From Granulosicoccus sp. (GTDB lineage: Bacteria; Pseudomonadota; Gammaproteobacteria; Granulosicoccales; Granulosicoccaceae), in contig JALZUD010000043.1 in assembly GCA_023301725.1 (NCBI GenBank), positions 1-64,000 on the forward strand: 64,000 nt of DNA. Reading direction: 5' to 3'. The notes under the pieces are model-generated. The model saw nothing but the letters and a program-made list of their open reading frames with translations, was not told the origin of the DNA and made no database searches. This document shows positions 12,192 through 22,986 of this stretch, in pieces. The first letter of the stretch is position 1. The number at the start of each line of letters is the position of its first letter. Both the position numbers and the translations under genes were made by a program.

Positions 12192-14534
12192 TCACGCACC
12201 AACATCAAATGTCTTGGGCACAACGACTTTGAAACTTCGATCTTGCGCATCAGTAAAATACAAATCACAGTCATAGCCTTGATCATCCAGAAAACTGAAC
12301 ACCCTCTGCGGCTTAGCCGAAGAATACGGCACCAGTAACGTCGCAATGCGCTGCCTTATGGCTTTCGGATAGCGCGCTGTCAAACAGGTACTCACTGGAA
12401 GCCCTGCATAATCCTCTGCCGCCACATCAGGGAAGCCCGTGTGCTGTGACAATTCAGGCGCACCCGCTTCAGACCACAATATCTGCCCATAGAACCCCGC
12501 TTTTTCCCCTGTATAACGAAAGCTCGTAGCACTAAGATCCATGGGCGCATTAGCGTGTAACAACCAATCAATAGACACAGGGCTAGTGGCATCGACTGAA
12601 TCAACAATGACAAAATATTGATTGTTGACGAAATAGATGTCACGCAACACTTGGCTGACTTCAGGCGTTAGTGATTGATAGGCCGCAGTGGCGTCGCCTT
12701 GAATATAGACATGATCGTCGTGTTGAACAGCTTGGGTGATTTGTCCACAAGAACGCATGGCTTGCGCTTTATCCTTCCCGGCATACTGGCCTTTACCGTC
12801 AATGAGAATGGCATTTTTAGAACGCGTTTGCCTGCGCCAGTTCTGATGCATGGTGCTGTTAAAGGCGACATAGTGACCTGACTGGATGGCCAGATCTTCC
12901 CCGTAACCGGCAAGGCAAAATGCATTTTGATCCCCATGGCTATGGCTGACAGACCCATACTTTGAAGACTTCATAACAAACTGTATATGCTTATCAGGGT
13001 CTTGCATGTTTGACTGCACAGCAACCCAACCTACGCCTTTAAACCAACGCAGTGTGTCGTCGTTGGCGAGTGGCTGCGCCGTAATTATTGGAAAGTCTGA
13101 CTGATACACCAACTCATCGAAATTCAGATCCCACCATCCGTAGTTATAAAACGCCATCTCTGTACCAGGATCGTTGCGCTTTATTTCGTCGTAATACCAC
13201 TGGTAGGCGCCATTGCCAGTCACACCGGCAAATTGCCTTAAGTTGTATCCAATTTTCAAGGATGGCAAATCACCCATGGTGCTGTCATCACCAAACGTGG
13301 CACGCCGTGTATCAGGTGCTTTAGTAAATAAAGGAAAATCACCTGTACGCTGAAAAAACGGACGCTGATAAAGATCGATCTCAGTGTAGTTTTTCAACAA
13401 GTTAACTGCATCAATCAGGTAAGCCATACCAGTCATCCAGTAATGCGGCCCCTCGGCCCATCCGCCTTGCTCATCGCCCCAAGGTGAATACACGGTGGCT
13501 AAAAATTCAATGGCATAGTTCAACCAGCCCTCGGCTTCAGGTTCGTCATCGAGTAAAGCAATAGAGGCTGGAATTAACACAGCAGAAACAGCTCTTACCG
13601 CGTGACTATCAAATGGAAACAAATGAATGTTTGCATGTTTGATAATGTGATTGGCAGTTTCACGTGTACGCACCAACAGAGCCGTGCGCACCTTATCGCG
13701 CTCTTCAGCAGTCAGTTCGTCATATAACCAATCGTAACCCCAAGCCAGAGCGCCATTAACTCTGAATGCCCATTCATCGGTGTAACTACGCGATGTTGTG
13801 CCAGCAGGGTTCCAGGAGGCCGTTTCCAGCAACCATTCTTTGCCACGGGCAAGTAAGGCTTCATCTTCAGTGATAACACCTGCTACCGCTAGATGCCTGA
13901 TGGCATAGATCAGCTCTTGCAAATCGATATAGGTTTGACGCCAGATCTTGGCGGTTCTTTTGTGCCCAGGATAACCGGCAGGCTCTTTCAGGATGTCTCT
14001 ATCCATCCATGGCAAAACGGACTTGTTATAAAAAACATCCCACGTGCAATAGTCTGGCTTGTCCGTAAGCTGTAATTTGAATGCAGCAATGGCATCTTTG
14101 TTCATCCATAATCTCGGATGATCCTTATTTGATGTGTTAAACCGCTCAGCTCTTGAAGGCAGCGAGGTTTCAGGCACATCGGCCGATACCGTGAACTGAC
14201 GATCACTGCTCCAGTTAGAGATGTTTGATTGTTTAGCGTCTGACCATAACGCGTATGACCAGACATACGAGCCAGAAGCTAAGGTTGAATTCGGAGTGAA
14301 GAAATTTAACGGTATTGATGTAAAAGTATGCGTGCTAGCTTTTTCGTAGCTGTTCGTTTTCGCTATCCGAAGCACATAACGCGCATCATCCTCGATAGTT
14401 GGAAGCCACGAAAATCGAGGTGGATTTTCTACGCTGTGCGTATCCGAGTCTGGGGAGTATTGAATCGTGAGGCGCCCACTTGCAGGCTCGTCCAGAACTG
14501 CCAATTTAACATCACGATTACTGGCGCTTTGCAT
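12192..14534 (-). CDS. Exolytic oligoalginate lyase, PL15 family (Atu3025-like)
   Basis: Cytoplasmic lyase of 780 residues that releases unsaturated uronate from alginate oligomers by beta-elimination. The architecture is a small N-terminal beta domain (Heparinase II N type, about 1-125), a central alpha/alpha barrel (about 135-470) and a C-terminal heparinase II/III beta domain. Residues remembered as catalytic or substrate-binding in Agrobacterium Atu3025 (R199, H311, R314, Y365, H531, Y555) all fall on the same residue numbers here: R199 in IWRQ, H311 and R314 in DSHAVR, Y365 in GPHYW, H531 in SHSHGDQ, Y555 in GHYVAF. There is no signal peptide, consistent with acting after ABC import. It follows algQ in the operon. 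Confidence 0.92.
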   Translation of the reverse strand: MQSASNRDVKLAVLDEPASGRLTIQYSPDSDTHSVENPPRFSWLPTIEDDARYVLRIAKTNSYEKASTHTFTSIPLNFFTPNSTLASGSYVWSYALWSDAKQSNISNWSSDRQFTVSADVPETSLPSRAERFNTSNKDHPRLWMNKDAIAAFKLQLTDKPDYCTWDVFYNKSVLPWMDRDILKEPAGYPGHKRTAKIWRQTYIDLQELIYAIRHLAVAGVITEDEALLARGKEWLLETASWNPAGTTSRSYTDEWAFRVNGALAWGYDWLYDELTAEERDKVRTALLVRTRETANHIIKHANIHLFPFDSHAVRAVSAVLIPASIALLDDEPEAEGWLNYAIEFLATVYSPWGDEQGGWAEGPHYWMTGMAYLIDAVNLLKNYTEIDLYQRPFFQRTGDFPLFTKAPDTRRATFGDDSTMGDLPSLKIGYNLRQFAGVTGNGAYQWYYDEIKRNDPGTEMAFYNYGWWDLNFDELVYQSDFPIITAQPLANDDTLRWFKGVGWVAVQSNMQDPDKHIQFVMKSSKYGSVSHSHGDQNAFCLAGYGEDLAIQSGHYVAFNSTMHQNWRRQTRSKNAILIDGKGQYAGKDKAQAMRSCGQITQAVQHDDHVYIQGDATAAYQSLTPEVSQVLRDIYFVNNQYFVIVDSVDATSPVSIDWLLHANAPMDLSATSFRYTGEKAGFYGQILWSEAGAPELSQHTGFPDVAAEDYAGLPVSTCLTARYPKAIRQRIATLLVPYSSAKPQRVFSFLDDQGYDCDLYFTDAQDRSFKVVVPKTFDVGA

Positions 14535-14604
14535 ACTTTGCCTCTTGAAGGGTGGTTATTGGCGAAGGAAGATCGACACTGGCTTGAGCAAAAATATAAG
14601 TCAA

Positions 14605-14671
14605 CGTCGTTCCCGTGAAAGCTAATAATTCAGCTTCTTCGCAGCATGGATCGCCACTTTCGTGGAGACGA
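14605..14671. repeat. Degenerate copy of the palindromic repeat
   Basis: In the 227-base gap between algQ and the PL15 gene, CGTCGTTCCCGTGAAAG at 14605-14621 faces CTTTCGTGGAGACG at 14657-14670, with an inner AAGCT/AGCTT stem. Read in reverse, the right arm gives CCACGAAAGTGGCGATCCAT, closely matching the flank of the copy at 6383-6430. It splits the operon, so its RNA hairpin could set the relative amounts of transporter and lyase mRNA. Confidence 0.5.
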
Positions 14672-14761
14672 AAAACAAAAAATAAATGCCATTCAGCAAA
14701 GGCATTAAGAGGTGCGCATAAAACGCACCTCCTAATTCTTAAACATAGAACAAACCACTGA

Positions 14762-16324
14762 CTACTTGTATTGACGATCGTAGGCTGTATTCATGACTGC
14801 TAAAACATCCTCAAGGCCTTGTTTATTCAACTGCGCCATGTAGTCGTCCCATTCCGCTACAACATCTCCAGTGCCCAGAATCCAGGTTTGCTGTCGCTCA
14901 AGCATATAGTCCCTTATTCCGGGCCAGTATTTGTCATACACTTTTTGCTCATCAGCAGTAAACGCGACACCTAGAAATTGATCTATCAAATAGTCGCCTT
15001 CGTCGTACAGAGCAATACCTTCCAGTGCGAACTCGTTTGACCACTGAGTCTCGTAGTTGTAGTCTTGAAAATAACCACGACCCTGTAGCTGTGAACCAAC
15101 CGCATAAAGCTGGTTATTGACTGGCTCATCGCTGTTAAGAACCGAATCTTTAAACACCGCTTTGCCATCGACCAAGTCGTATTGCTGACCCTCTACGCCA
15201 AAATTAGCCAAACGACGACCTGCCTCTGTAAACCAGAAGTCAAAGTATTTAATGGTTTCGACCGCGTGCTTATTCGTACCGCCAATTGCCCAACCGTCTG
15301 GCTTGATAGGAATACGGCGATGCTCTTCTATACGCTTACCTGATATAGAGGCAGGTGGAGCAAACGCTTTAAATGCAAAGCCGTCTATCTCTGAAGAGAG
15401 TCGGTTATATCCAGACGTTGATGCAAACCAGTCATGTGTAGCGCCACCTAGGTTTTCGGACAGCAAGAATTCACGAGACGAGCTACCACGTGTGAATATT
15501 TCAGCATCGATGAGCCCTTCTTCATACCAGCGTGCAACATTCTTTATACCATCTCGATATCCTTCCCCCGCATAAGGGTGTTGGATTTTACCGTCTTCCA
15601 CCATAAAATCATGATAGGTGTCTGAACCTGACGAGCGGCCATCCCATAAAGTTACGAGACGAAGCAACTCAGGCCATTGGCGCGCGAAGTAAGGGACTTC
15701 ATCAGCCTCGCCATTACCATTGGGATCTTGCGTTTTAAATGCACGAAGTACAGCTTCGAATTCATCAACCGTTTCTGGGGCTTCAAGATTTAAAGCATCG
15801 AGCCAGTCATAGCGTATAAAATACGCACGGCCATACTTACCGTCAGGCAGATACGGAATGTAATACATATTGCCATCAGCAGCAGATACGGCAGCTTTGA
15901 TTTCTGGCTTCTCTTCAAAGAACTTTTTAAGATTTGGCGCGTGCTCGTCAATAAGATCATTCAAAGGTAGAAATGCGCCTTCAGGTCCATATTGATTAAC
16001 AAAGTCTTTAATACGGCTTGAACCGACAATGTCCGGGATTTTTCCTGTTGCTAGCATTAAATTCAATGCTTCGGTTTTACCGGTGTTTTCACTGTCTGTT
16101 CGCATGTTGGCACCGACCGTTACATCCTTGAGATGGATGTTGGTTAATGCTCTGGCTTCCTGCTCCACTGGCCAGTCTTCTTCATAGACTGGATAGCGTG
16201 CATGATTCATTTGAATGCTGAGCTCTAACGGCTCATCCACAATCTTGTAGTCATCTTGTGCATTTGCCGTAGAGCCAAAAACAGCGCTCGACAATATGGC
16301 AGTTACTAATAGTGTTTTATTCAT
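14762..16324 (-). CDS. algQ: Alginate-oligosaccharide-binding protein (AlgQ-like)
   Basis: Periplasmic binding protein of 520 residues that delivers alginate oligomers to the AlgM1-AlgM2-AlgS importer. It has a signal peptide with likely cleavage after residue 22 (STANA). The mature sequence follows Sphingomonas AlgQ1/AlgQ2 nearly throughout. It includes the calcium-binding loop DPNGNGEADE at 200-209, the LPDGKYGRAYFIRYDWL region, NLGGATHDWFAST, the PDGWAI block, the VFKDSVL-PVNNQLY stretch and the closing TAYDRQYK. Length matches the family. It is separated from algM2 by 45 bases. This similarity is the best single clue to the operon's substrate. Confidence 0.92.
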   Translation of the reverse strand: MNKTLLVTAILSSAVFGSTANAQDDYKIVDEPLELSIQMNHARYPVYEEDWPVEQEARALTNIHLKDVTVGANMRTDSENTGKTEALNLMLATGKIPDIVGSSRIKDFVNQYGPEGAFLPLNDLIDEHAPNLKKFFEEKPEIKAAVSAADGNMYYIPYLPDGKYGRAYFIRYDWLDALNLEAPETVDEFEAVLRAFKTQDPNGNGEADEVPYFARQWPELLRLVTLWDGRSSGSDTYHDFMVEDGKIQHPYAGEGYRDGIKNVARWYEEGLIDAEIFTRGSSSREFLLSENLGGATHDWFASTSGYNRLSSEIDGFAFKAFAPPASISGKRIEEHRRIPIKPDGWAIGGTNKHAVETIKYFDFWFTEAGRRLANFGVEGQQYDLVDGKAVFKDSVLNSDEPVNNQLYAVGSQLQGRGYFQDYNYETQWSNEFALEGIALYDEGDYLIDQFLGVAFTADEQKVYDKYWPGIRDYMLERQQTWILGTGDVVAEWDDYMAQLNKQGLEDVLAVMNTAYDRQYK

Positions 16325-16369
16325 AAACTGCTAACTCCTCTCCTTTCGTGGTGGTTTTACTGCTCTACA

Positions 16370-17254
16370 TTATTCCTTGACACCGCCAAGGAGTATTCCT
16401 TTTTCAAAATACTTCTGCACAAACGGATAGACAATAAGCACAGGAATAATTGAACAAACAATGATGGCACCTGTTACCGACTCAACACTGTACGGCTGTG
16501 ATGACAAAGTAGCAGTAAATTCTTGATCGTCTGATAAAACGGCGATGGTGTGTCTGAGAAATACCTGAAGTGGTATTTTTTCTTCACTTTGTAAAAGTAC
16601 CATTGCCCAGAAAAATCCATTCCAGCGAGCAACGATACAAAACAGCGTTATCGTAGCAAGAGCAGGTTTTGACAGCGGTATATACACTTTCCAAAGCACT
16701 TGGAAATCGTTAGCTCCATCCATACGAGCTGCCTCTTCGAAGCTTTGAGGCAGCGATTCAAAGAAATTTCTTAGCAAAATAATATTGAATGCGTTTACAG
16801 CAAATCCAACGATAATACCGATGTAACTATCAAGCAGCCCAAGATCACGCATGTTGATGAAAAACGGTATTAGCCCCGCGTTGAACCATAAAGTAAACGC
16901 CACAAAGAGGTTCCAGAAACGTCGACCAATCAATTGCGGACGTGATAAAGCGTAGGCTCCAGGAATGATAATGAGTAGGCTCATTATCGTACCGCCAATC
17001 GTATATATAAACGTATTCAGATACGAATTCCAAAATTTTGGCTCTGCAAGAATATATTTATAAGCAGCCAGTGTTGAATCGACAGGTGTTAAAACAACCT
17101 TACCTGAGGCTGCCGCAAAACCCCCGCTTAACGACACTGCAGCTATATAGATAAAGGGGTAAAACGTTGCTACCGTGAACATTCCAATAAGAATGGATAC
17201 GACAATAGCAAATATCTTATCGCCCCTTGAGTACAGATTCATGTTCATTGCCAT
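16370..17254 (-). CDS. algM2: Alginate ABC transporter permease AlgM2
   Basis: Inner-membrane permease of 294 residues of the sugar (MalG/LplC-like) type with six predicted helices. The cytoplasmic loop that contacts the ATPase is visible as FEEAARMDGANDFQVLWKVYIPLSKPALATI, with the EAA-type motif of binding-protein-dependent permeases. It starts seven bases after algM1 and would form the AlgM1-AlgM2 heterodimer. The C-terminus VQKYFEKGILLGGVKE is typical of this subfamily. Confidence 0.88.
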   Translation of the reverse strand: MAMNMNLYSRGDKIFAIVVSILIGMFTVATFYPFIYIAAVSLSGGFAAASGKVVLTPVDSTLAAYKYILAEPKFWNSYLNTFIYTIGGTIMSLLIIIPGAYALSRPQLIGRRFWNLFVAFTLWFNAGLIPFFINMRDLGLLDSYIGIIVGFAVNAFNIILLRNFFESLPQSFEEAARMDGANDFQVLWKVYIPLSKPALATITLFCIVARWNGFFWAMVLLQSEEKIPLQVFLRHTIAVLSDDQEFTATLSSQPYSVESVTGAIIVCSIIPVLIVYPFVQKYFEKGILLGGVKE

Positions 17255-17261
17255 GAGCCGC

Positions 17262-18239
17262 CTACCAGAGTGATGTGCGCGAATACTTTCGCGATAAGGT
17301 ATTGGCAGTCATTACCAGTACAAAAGCGACGATCGCGTTGAATAGTCCCGCAGCCGCAGCAACATCATACTGTCCGCTCTGCAAACCTTGGCGGTACACA
17401 AATGTGTTCACCACGTCGGCAGTGGACCATGTTGCTGGCTGATAGAGAAGAATAATCAGTTCGAAAGACACTTCCATGATATTGCCTATTCGAATAATCA
17501 ACATGATGATTATAGTGGGCATGATGGAAGGAATCGTAATCCTCCACATCATCTGCCATCGGCTTGCACCATCAACAACAGCACTTTCGTACAGCGACGG
17601 ATTGACGCCTGCAATAGCCGCTAGAAATACGATAGACCCAAAGCCTGCTTCCTGCCAGATACCAGTACCCACAAATATGGGCCGGAACCATTCAGGCCTT
17701 GTGAGAAAGTAAATGGAGTCTAGCCCAAACCACCCCATCACTGTATTGACAACACCTGCAGTGGGCGAAAAAGCGGTAGTAACGATGCCTGCAATAATAA
17801 CAGTGGAGATAAAGTGTGGAAGATAGACGATGGTCTGCGCAGTGCGCTTATAGGTCGCATGCAAAATTTCATTAAACATCAGCGCTAGAATAATAGGCGC
17901 TGGAAATCCGAACAACAGATTCAAAGCGCTGATAATTACCGTGTTTTTTATAGCTCTGAGAAATTGATCATTACTGAAGAGCGTTTGAAAGTGTTCAAAC
18001 CCAACCCAAGGACTTGCAGCAACTCCACGAAATATTGAATAGTCTTTAAACGCTATCTGCAGTCCGTACATGGGTTTATACAAGAACACGATCATCCATA
18101 TAACCGTGGGCAAGAGCATCAGATATATTTGCCAGTCATTTCTGAAATGATCAGCAAGTCTTGCCAGCTTTCGGTTCGATGGCTTTACTTGACGAGAGCT
18201 TTCAATTGACTCGTCAGCTTTTTTAGTCGTAACACTCAC
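17262..18239 (-). CDS. algM1: Alginate ABC transporter permease AlgM1
   Basis: Inner-membrane permease of 325 residues of the MalF/LplB-like type, partner of AlgM2. A charged N-terminal segment of about 35 residues precedes the first helix ([17 protein letters not shown]). The ATPase-contact loop is [31 protein letters not shown]. Its ATG overlaps the algS stop by four bases, giving translational coupling. The best-known relatives are the alginate importer subunits of Sphingomonas A1 and LplB-type permeases. The substrate call leans on AlgQ and PL15 next door. Confidence 0.88.
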   Translation of the reverse strand: MSVTTKKADESIESSRQVKPSNRKLARLADHFRNDWQIYLMLLPTVIWMIVFLYKPMYGLQIAFKDYSIFRGVAASPWVGFEHFQTLFSNDQFLRAIKNTVIISALNLLFGFPAPIILALMFNEILHATYKRTAQTIVYLPHFISTVIIAGIVTTAFSPTAGVVNTVMGWFGLDSIYFLTRPEWFRPIFVGTGIWQEAGFGSIVFLAAIAGVNPSLYESAVVDGASRWQMMWRITIPSIMPTIIIMLIIRIGNIMEVSFELIILLYQPATWSTADVVNTFVYRQGLQSGQYDVAAAAGLFNAIVAFVLVMTANTLSRKYSRTSLW

Positions 18240-19330
18240 GTCGCCGTCTTCCCGTCAATAGCAAGACCGCTTGTCGCATCAAACAGCTTAACTAAATGTG
18301 CAGGAGCAAACACCTCCTGAATATTTTGTAAATGATCGATATTGCCGTGAGTTTCGACCTTGATGATGACTTCAACTCCAGCTACGATGGCATGCAGCAA
18401 CGCCTCTGAGCCGAGGGTCTCTACCAGTTCGAGAGATAATGGAATGGTGGACGATTGTTCGCTAGCCTCTAAAGACAGATGCTCAGGACGTATGCCAACA
18501 ACAACTGACTGACCCTGTTCCACTGGTGTGGACTCAGGCACGTTAATTGAAATCTCGCCCACCTTCACGTGAAAGCCGTTTGAATTGGCTTCGACAACAC
18601 CACTGAATTGATTCATTGGTGGCGAGCCGATAAACCCTGCAACGAATGTATTGACAGGATTCATAAACACGTCCATTGGTGTGCCAACTTGTTCTATCCT
18701 TCCATCGTTCATAACTACGATACGATCTGCCAAGGTCATAGCTTCAACTTGATCGTGCGTGACATAGACACTGGTTGCCCCAAGTCGCTTATGCAATCGC
18801 TTGATCTCGGCACGCATCTGAGTACGTAGCTTTGCATCGAGGTTAGAAAGGGGCTCATCGAAAAGAAACACCTTAGGCCGACGTACGATAGCTCGTCCCA
18901 TCGCCACACGCTGGCGCTGCCCACCCGACAAATCAGCCGGACGTCGTTCAAGGTAAGGTGTTAGCCCCAGTATGTCACCGACCTCACTTACTGACTTGGC
19001 AATATGCTCTTTTGATTCTTTGCGTATACGCAGTCCGAACGCAATATTTTCTGCCACATTCAGATGAGGATAGAGTGCGTAGTTTTGAAAGACCATGGCC
19101 ACGTCACGATCTTTTGGTGCCACTCTGTTCACCACTTTATCGTCTATTTGCAGTTCACCATCGCTGATCTCTTCAAGCCCGGCAATCATTCGAAGCGTAG
19201 TGGACTTACCGCAACCCGAAGGCCCAACCAGTACAACAAACTCTTTGGGTGCAATCGTTAAGTCAATGCCATGAACCACTTCGATTTCATCATAGCGTTT
19301 GACGATGTTTTGCAAAATGACATTAGACAT
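18236..19330 (-). CDS. algS: Alginate ABC transporter ATP-binding protein AlgS
   Basis: ATPase of 364 residues of the MalK/UgpC class. Walker A is GPSGCGKST, the signature is [14 protein letters not shown], Walker B is [16 protein letters not shown], and the switch His is in VYVTHDQ. The C-terminal third is the TOBE/MalK regulatory domain. It starts only nine bases after the GntR-family regulator and overlaps algM1, so it is the first structural gene of the operon. As in Sphingomonas and Agrobacterium, one ATPase likely homodimerises under the two permeases. Confidence 0.92.
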   Translation of the reverse strand: MSNVILQNIVKRYDEIEVVHGIDLTIAPKEFVVLVGPSGCGKSTTLRMIAGLEEISDGELQIDDKVVNRVAPKDRDVAMVFQNYALYPHLNVAENIAFGLRIRKESKEHIAKSVSEVGDILGLTPYLERRPADLSGGQRQRVAMGRAIVRRPKVFLFDEPLSNLDAKLRTQMRAEIKRLHKRLGATSVYVTHDQVEAMTLADRIVVMNDGRIEQVGTPMDVFMNPVNTFVAGFIGSPPMNQFSGVVEANSNGFHVKVGEISINVPESTPVEQGQSVVVGIRPEHLSLEASEQSSTIPLSLELVETLGSEALLHAIVAGVEVIIKVETHGNIDHLQNIQEVFAPAHLVKLFDATSGLAIDGKTAT

Positions 19331-19338
19331 AGGGCGCG

Positions 19339-20145
19339 CTATCTAAATTGTTGAGTACGAGTAGACCAAGTGGCGCGCCTTGAAGGCAGCTTCCTGATCG
19401 CAGATGAATCTTGATTTTCTATAAACGCCAGCAAGCCTGGATTCTGTGCCAGACGCTCTATCTCTGACTCTAGTGATCCGATGTGTGCAATTAAAGCGTC
19501 TTCGGAGGCTTGTTCATCCCCAGATTTGATTGCACTGACTATGACTTTATGCGCCTCAATTACTTGAAGCCCACGACGGATACCATTGATGCGCTTGAGA
19601 TGTCTAACCCGGTTTACGTCGGCCTGCGTTTTTTGGTGGAAATGCCACACCCCATCCAAACCCGCAGCTGTAAAAAATGCCTCATGCAGCTCTTCATCAA
19701 GTGTTGCGAAGTGAACATAGTCTTCTGCACTCCAGGCCACGACTTGTTGTTCAAGAATTTCATCCAGCAACTGATGACACGAATCATTACTCGGCCTGCT
19801 AGCGGCACGCCGAACAGCGCCTATCTCTAGCTGCAACCTGATGAAACAACCTTCAATATAGGAGTCGATGCGGATCGGGGTAACGTAGGTTCCACTCTTT
19901 GGCACCACAGCCACCAGACCCACATCCTCTAGTCGTATCAGCGCTTCGCGTACAGGTGTTTTGCTTGAATTTAATACGGAGGCTATTTCTTTTTCAGAAA
20001 CCAGCTGCCCTGGTTGAATCTCCATGGACACAATGGCGTTCCACAGCACCCGATAGATTTGCGACACCAACGGCTGACCAGAATCTAATGTGGCACCAGT
20101 TAGGGCATTGATGAGTGATGAGTGTTTTGTGGTCGCAGAATTCAA
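19339..20145 (-). CDS. GntR family regulator, FCD (FadR-like) subgroup
   Basis: DNA-binding regulator of 268 residues. The winged helix spans about residues 22-95, with the recognition region [28 protein letters not shown], followed by an all-helical FCD ligand domain that often binds sugar acids through a metal. It is the first gene of the alginate operon, nine bases ahead of algS, so the natural guess is a repressor released by an alginate-derived uronate. The 334-base gap upstream should contain its operator and the operon promoter. Confidence 0.88.
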   Translation of the reverse strand: MNSATTKHSSLINALTGATLDSGQPLVSQIYRVLWNAIVSMEIQPGQLVSEKEIASVLNSSKTPVREALIRLEDVGLVAVVPKSGTYVTPIRIDSYIEGCFIRLQLEIGAVRRAASRPSNDSCHQLLDEILEQQVVAWSAEDYVHFATLDEELHEAFFTAAGLDGVWHFHQKTQADVNRVRHLKRINGIRRGLQVIEAHKVIVSAIKSGDEQASEDALIAHIGSLESEIERLAQNPGLLAFIENQDSSAIRKLPSRRATWSTRTQQFR

Positions 20146-20191
20146 AGTGGAGGTTTCGGGAGTCGCCTGCTACAAATATGCTAGAACCTCA

Positions 20192-20207
20192 AACTAACAT
20201 ACTAGTT
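20192..20207. promoter_or_regulatory. Possible operator upstream of the GntR-alg operon
   Basis: AACTA at 20192-20196 and TAGTT at 20203-20207 form an inverted repeat with a 6-base spacer, 47 bases upstream of the GntR start codon. FCD-type GntR proteins often bind short palindromes of this size near their own promoters. The rest of the 334-base interval 20146-20479 shows no gene and no convincing -35/-10 pair. Confidence 0.3.
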
Positions 20208-20479
20208 AAGAATTTATCAAGGCAACACACCATTGTTTTGAACATGACACTTGCTGTGGACAAGCAAAATTCATTTTTAATGCATGCAAAACATAGCTTT
20301 AGGCAATTGTAAATTCGCAACGCAAAAGTGGCCAAGTGATCAACTTCAAGAGCACCGTCAAATTAGCATCGCTAACTGCAGGTTCACCCAGAGAACTTGA
20401 ATCACATTGGCCACTTCTTCTAACCACGCTGAAGCAATCAGCGCGTCCTACAGTGTGTTAACGAGACACTATCGTCAGT

Positions 20480-22792
20480 CTAGAAATCCTCCCAGAACTC
20501 ATCGCCACCCGCCGCTTTCTGAACCGGAGGCTGATGAGCCGCATCATTACTGGCCTGAGCTTCGGAAGGCCTTTTGTGCGTTGAAGATGCATTCGATGCA
20601 GGCAATACACGGGGGCTCGAAGTTGCAACCCTAGGTGTCTTAGCTGCGCTCGAACTATCGTTCGATGAAAAGTACTCTATCTGGGATGTTAACAGCGTTG
20701 CTTGATCTCTCATTGAACGACTGGTTGCTGCAGCTTCCTCAACCATGGTGGCGTTTTGTTGGGTAACGCTGTCCATGTGCACCAATGCCTGGTTGATCTG
20801 CTCTATCCCTGCTGCCTGCTCATCACTGGCAACGCTAATTTGACCAACGATATCCGTTAACTTGGATACACTTTCGACAATGTGCTCCAACTCACCTCCT
20901 GATTCCTGCACTAGCTTTGTACCGTCCTTTACCTTATGGACACTGTCCTGAATGAGCTCCTTGATCTCCTTTGCAGCTGAAGCACTTCTGCCAGCCAATT
21001 GTCTAACTTCGGTTGCCACGACTGCAAACCCTCGACCCTGCTCGCCTGCTCGAGCTGCTTCAACAGCTGCGTTGAGCGCTAGCAAATTGGTTTGAAAAGC
21101 GATTTCATCGATCACACTGATAATGTCTGCTATGCGTTCACTCGCTGTCGTAATCTCTTGCATAGCAGTTACAGCCTGTCCAGCGATAACCCCAGTTGCA
21201 GATGCACGCTCTCTAGTTTGCATTGCCAATACATTCGCGTTGCGAGTGTTCTCGGCGTTATGTTTTACCGTGCTCGTGATCTCTTCTGTGCTGGATGCAG
21301 TTTCTTCCAAGTTAGCAGCCTGCTGTTCTGTCCGCTCACTTAACCCGATATTTGCATCCGACAGCTCGTTCGCGCCATTTCTAACTTCGACCGCTACTTG
21401 TATAGATTCCTCAAGAATAGATCTCAGCTTGTTACGCATTTTCACGAGCGATGCATAAGCACCTATGGCAGTATCGTCCCCGTCGCGATCAGCTAGATCA
21501 CCACCACCGATAGCCTCGGCTGCCGCTTGCAGGTGACTTGGATCACCACCGATAAGCCGATGTAAATACGAACCCACAATTAGAGCAAGCAACGCAACTA
21601 AAATAGCTGACCCCACTGTAATCATCACGCTTTTGAGGATCAGTGCATCAATTTTTTTGAGTGCCTCGTCTGATTCCATGTGGCCTGTAATCGCCCAGTC
21701 AATGCCGGCTACCTCAATAGGAGCAAAAGCACTCAAGTAAGAAGTTCCCTTCAATGTCTCGATCATCGTGCCAGACTTGCCATCGTGCGCAAGCTCAACA
21801 GACTCTGACGACACTTCTTCTCTCAGGATGGTATTTTCTTCAATAAATCGTGATTGCGAGCGCATCAGATGATCAGAACCCAGAAGCATAACTTCGCCCG
21901 TCTCTCCCAATCCTCCATCGACCTTCATAATGGCGTTCAGCTTCTCCACTGGCATTTGAAAAGCGAGAATTCCTGTTATTTCCTCTCCTGAATAAATAGG
22001 GCTTGCAACAAATGATGCCGCACTACCATAGGAGGGTAGATAGTCACTGAAGTCTGCAAAAGCACTACGCCCTTTGGGCAAAGACAGTGCTTGTCTTGCC
22101 ACTTGAGCTAGGCCTGTATCCCTATGAGGGCCATTAAATAGGCTGCCTGCAAAATCTATCTCTTTGTATACAGAGTAGACAATCGTGCCATTTTCAGGCT
22201 CTATTAAAAAGATATCGTAGTAGCCAAACTCATTCAGGAATTGATTGAATGCCGGGTGAAATTTTTGATGTGCAGTGTCATATGCTGTTGAATTGCCCAC
22301 AGACGTCAACAAGTTTTTACTACCCAGAGAATTTTCGTTGTTTGTGATGTACACCGACTGCGCAATTCTTCCAGAACGTGTCTTTGGAATGAGTGACTCA
22401 GGGTCGCCGTATTTTGTTGTTTTGTCGGTTAACTTGCTGGCAAAATCATTTCTATAGAATCTGCGTAGGCTTGCATCCATCGCATCCATTTCTTTCGTGG
22501 TCGCGAGTGTATCGCTCGCTAGCGATTTAAACGAACCGTTAAACGCCTCCATTGCATCAGCTGCCATGAGGTTAGTCGACATCGTTTGATTCTGACTGAT
22601 CACTGTATTCAGGTAGTCCTCTACAAATGCCTTCCTGCCATTGATCTCGGCAGTTAACAGGGTATAGGTTTTTTCCTGGAGCGAAATGCTCGCATCACGC
22701 GTAATGATATAGCTCACAACTGCCATGGGCACTAGGCCAGAGATAATCATGGATACAACGATTAACGTTCTCATACTCATTCTTGATCGCAT
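20480..22792 (-). CDS. Methyl-accepting chemotaxis protein with C-terminal pentapeptide
   Basis: Transmembrane chemoreceptor of 770 residues. After a first helix (residues about 8-29) comes a large periplasmic sensor of about 350 residues of the double-Cache type, a second helix around [24 protein letters not shown], a HAMP segment, and the coiled-coil signalling domain with the conserved hairpin [34 protein letters not shown] flexible tail of about 60 residues ends in FWEDF, resembling the NWETF-type pentapeptide that tethers CheR and CheB. It is divergent from cheA and lies beside the alginate operon. The ligand is unknown. Confidence 0.92.
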   Translation of the reverse strand: MRSRMSMRTLIVVSMIISGLVPMAVVSYIITRDASISLQEKTYTLLTAEINGRKAFVEDYLNTVISQNQTMSTNLMAADAMEAFNGSFKSLASDTLATTKEMDAMDASLRRFYRNDFASKLTDKTTKYGDPESLIPKTRSGRIAQSVYITNNENSLGSKNLLTSVGNSTAYDTAHQKFHPAFNQFLNEFGYYDIFLIEPENGTIVYSVYKEIDFAGSLFNGPHRDTGLAQVARQALSLPKGRSAFADFSDYLPSYGSAASFVASPIYSGEEITGILAFQMPVEKLNAIMKVDGGLGETGEVMLLGSDHLMRSQSRFIEENTILREEVSSESVELAHDGKSGTMIETLKGTSYLSAFAPIEVAGIDWAITGHMESDEALKKIDALILKSVMITVGSAILVALLALIVGSYLHRLIGGDPSHLQAAAEAIGGGDLADRDGDDTAIGAYASLVKMRNKLRSILEESIQVAVEVRNGANELSDANIGLSERTEQQAANLEETASSTEEITSTVKHNAENTRNANVLAMQTRERASATGVIAGQAVTAMQEITTASERIADIISVIDEIAFQTNLLALNAAVEAARAGEQGRGFAVVATEVRQLAGRSASAAKEIKELIQDSVHKVKDGTKLVQESGGELEHIVESVSKLTDIVGQISVASDEQAAGIEQINQALVHMDSVTQQNATMVEEAAATSRSMRDQATLLTSQIEYFSSNDSSSAAKTPRVATSSPRVLPASNASSTHKRPSEAQASNDAAHQPPVQKAAGGDEFWEDF

Positions 22793-22870
22793 TGTTACTC
22801 AACTCTCCAGCTTTGGCTGCATTTTATGTGGACGGACTAGTACAGCATTCTTCCGTATCCGCTTCCCCTT

Positions 22871-22898
22871 GTATCAGCACCAAAGAGACATTCCTTTA
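22871..22898 (-). promoter_or_regulatory. Possible sigma-28 promoter of the chemoreceptor gene
   Basis: Read on the minus strand, TAAA (22898-22895) is followed after 16 bases by GCTGATAC (22878-22871). The FliA consensus is TAAA, about 15 bases, GCCGATAA. Six of eight -10 bases fit, with one extra spacer base. It lies about 80 bases before the start codon at 22792. Confidence 0.4.
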
Positions 22899-22986
22899 GT
22901 CTTGTTAACATAAAAGAGGCGAAAACATTGTGGTAATGCCGACCTCATACAAAACCTCAAGTGCCATAGCAACTAACTCTAATTTG

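Noticed and set aside
12192-14534. Heparin or heparan lyase
   Set aside because: The fold is shared, but PL15 residues at identical positions and the adjacent AlgQ-type binding protein indicate alginate oligomers.
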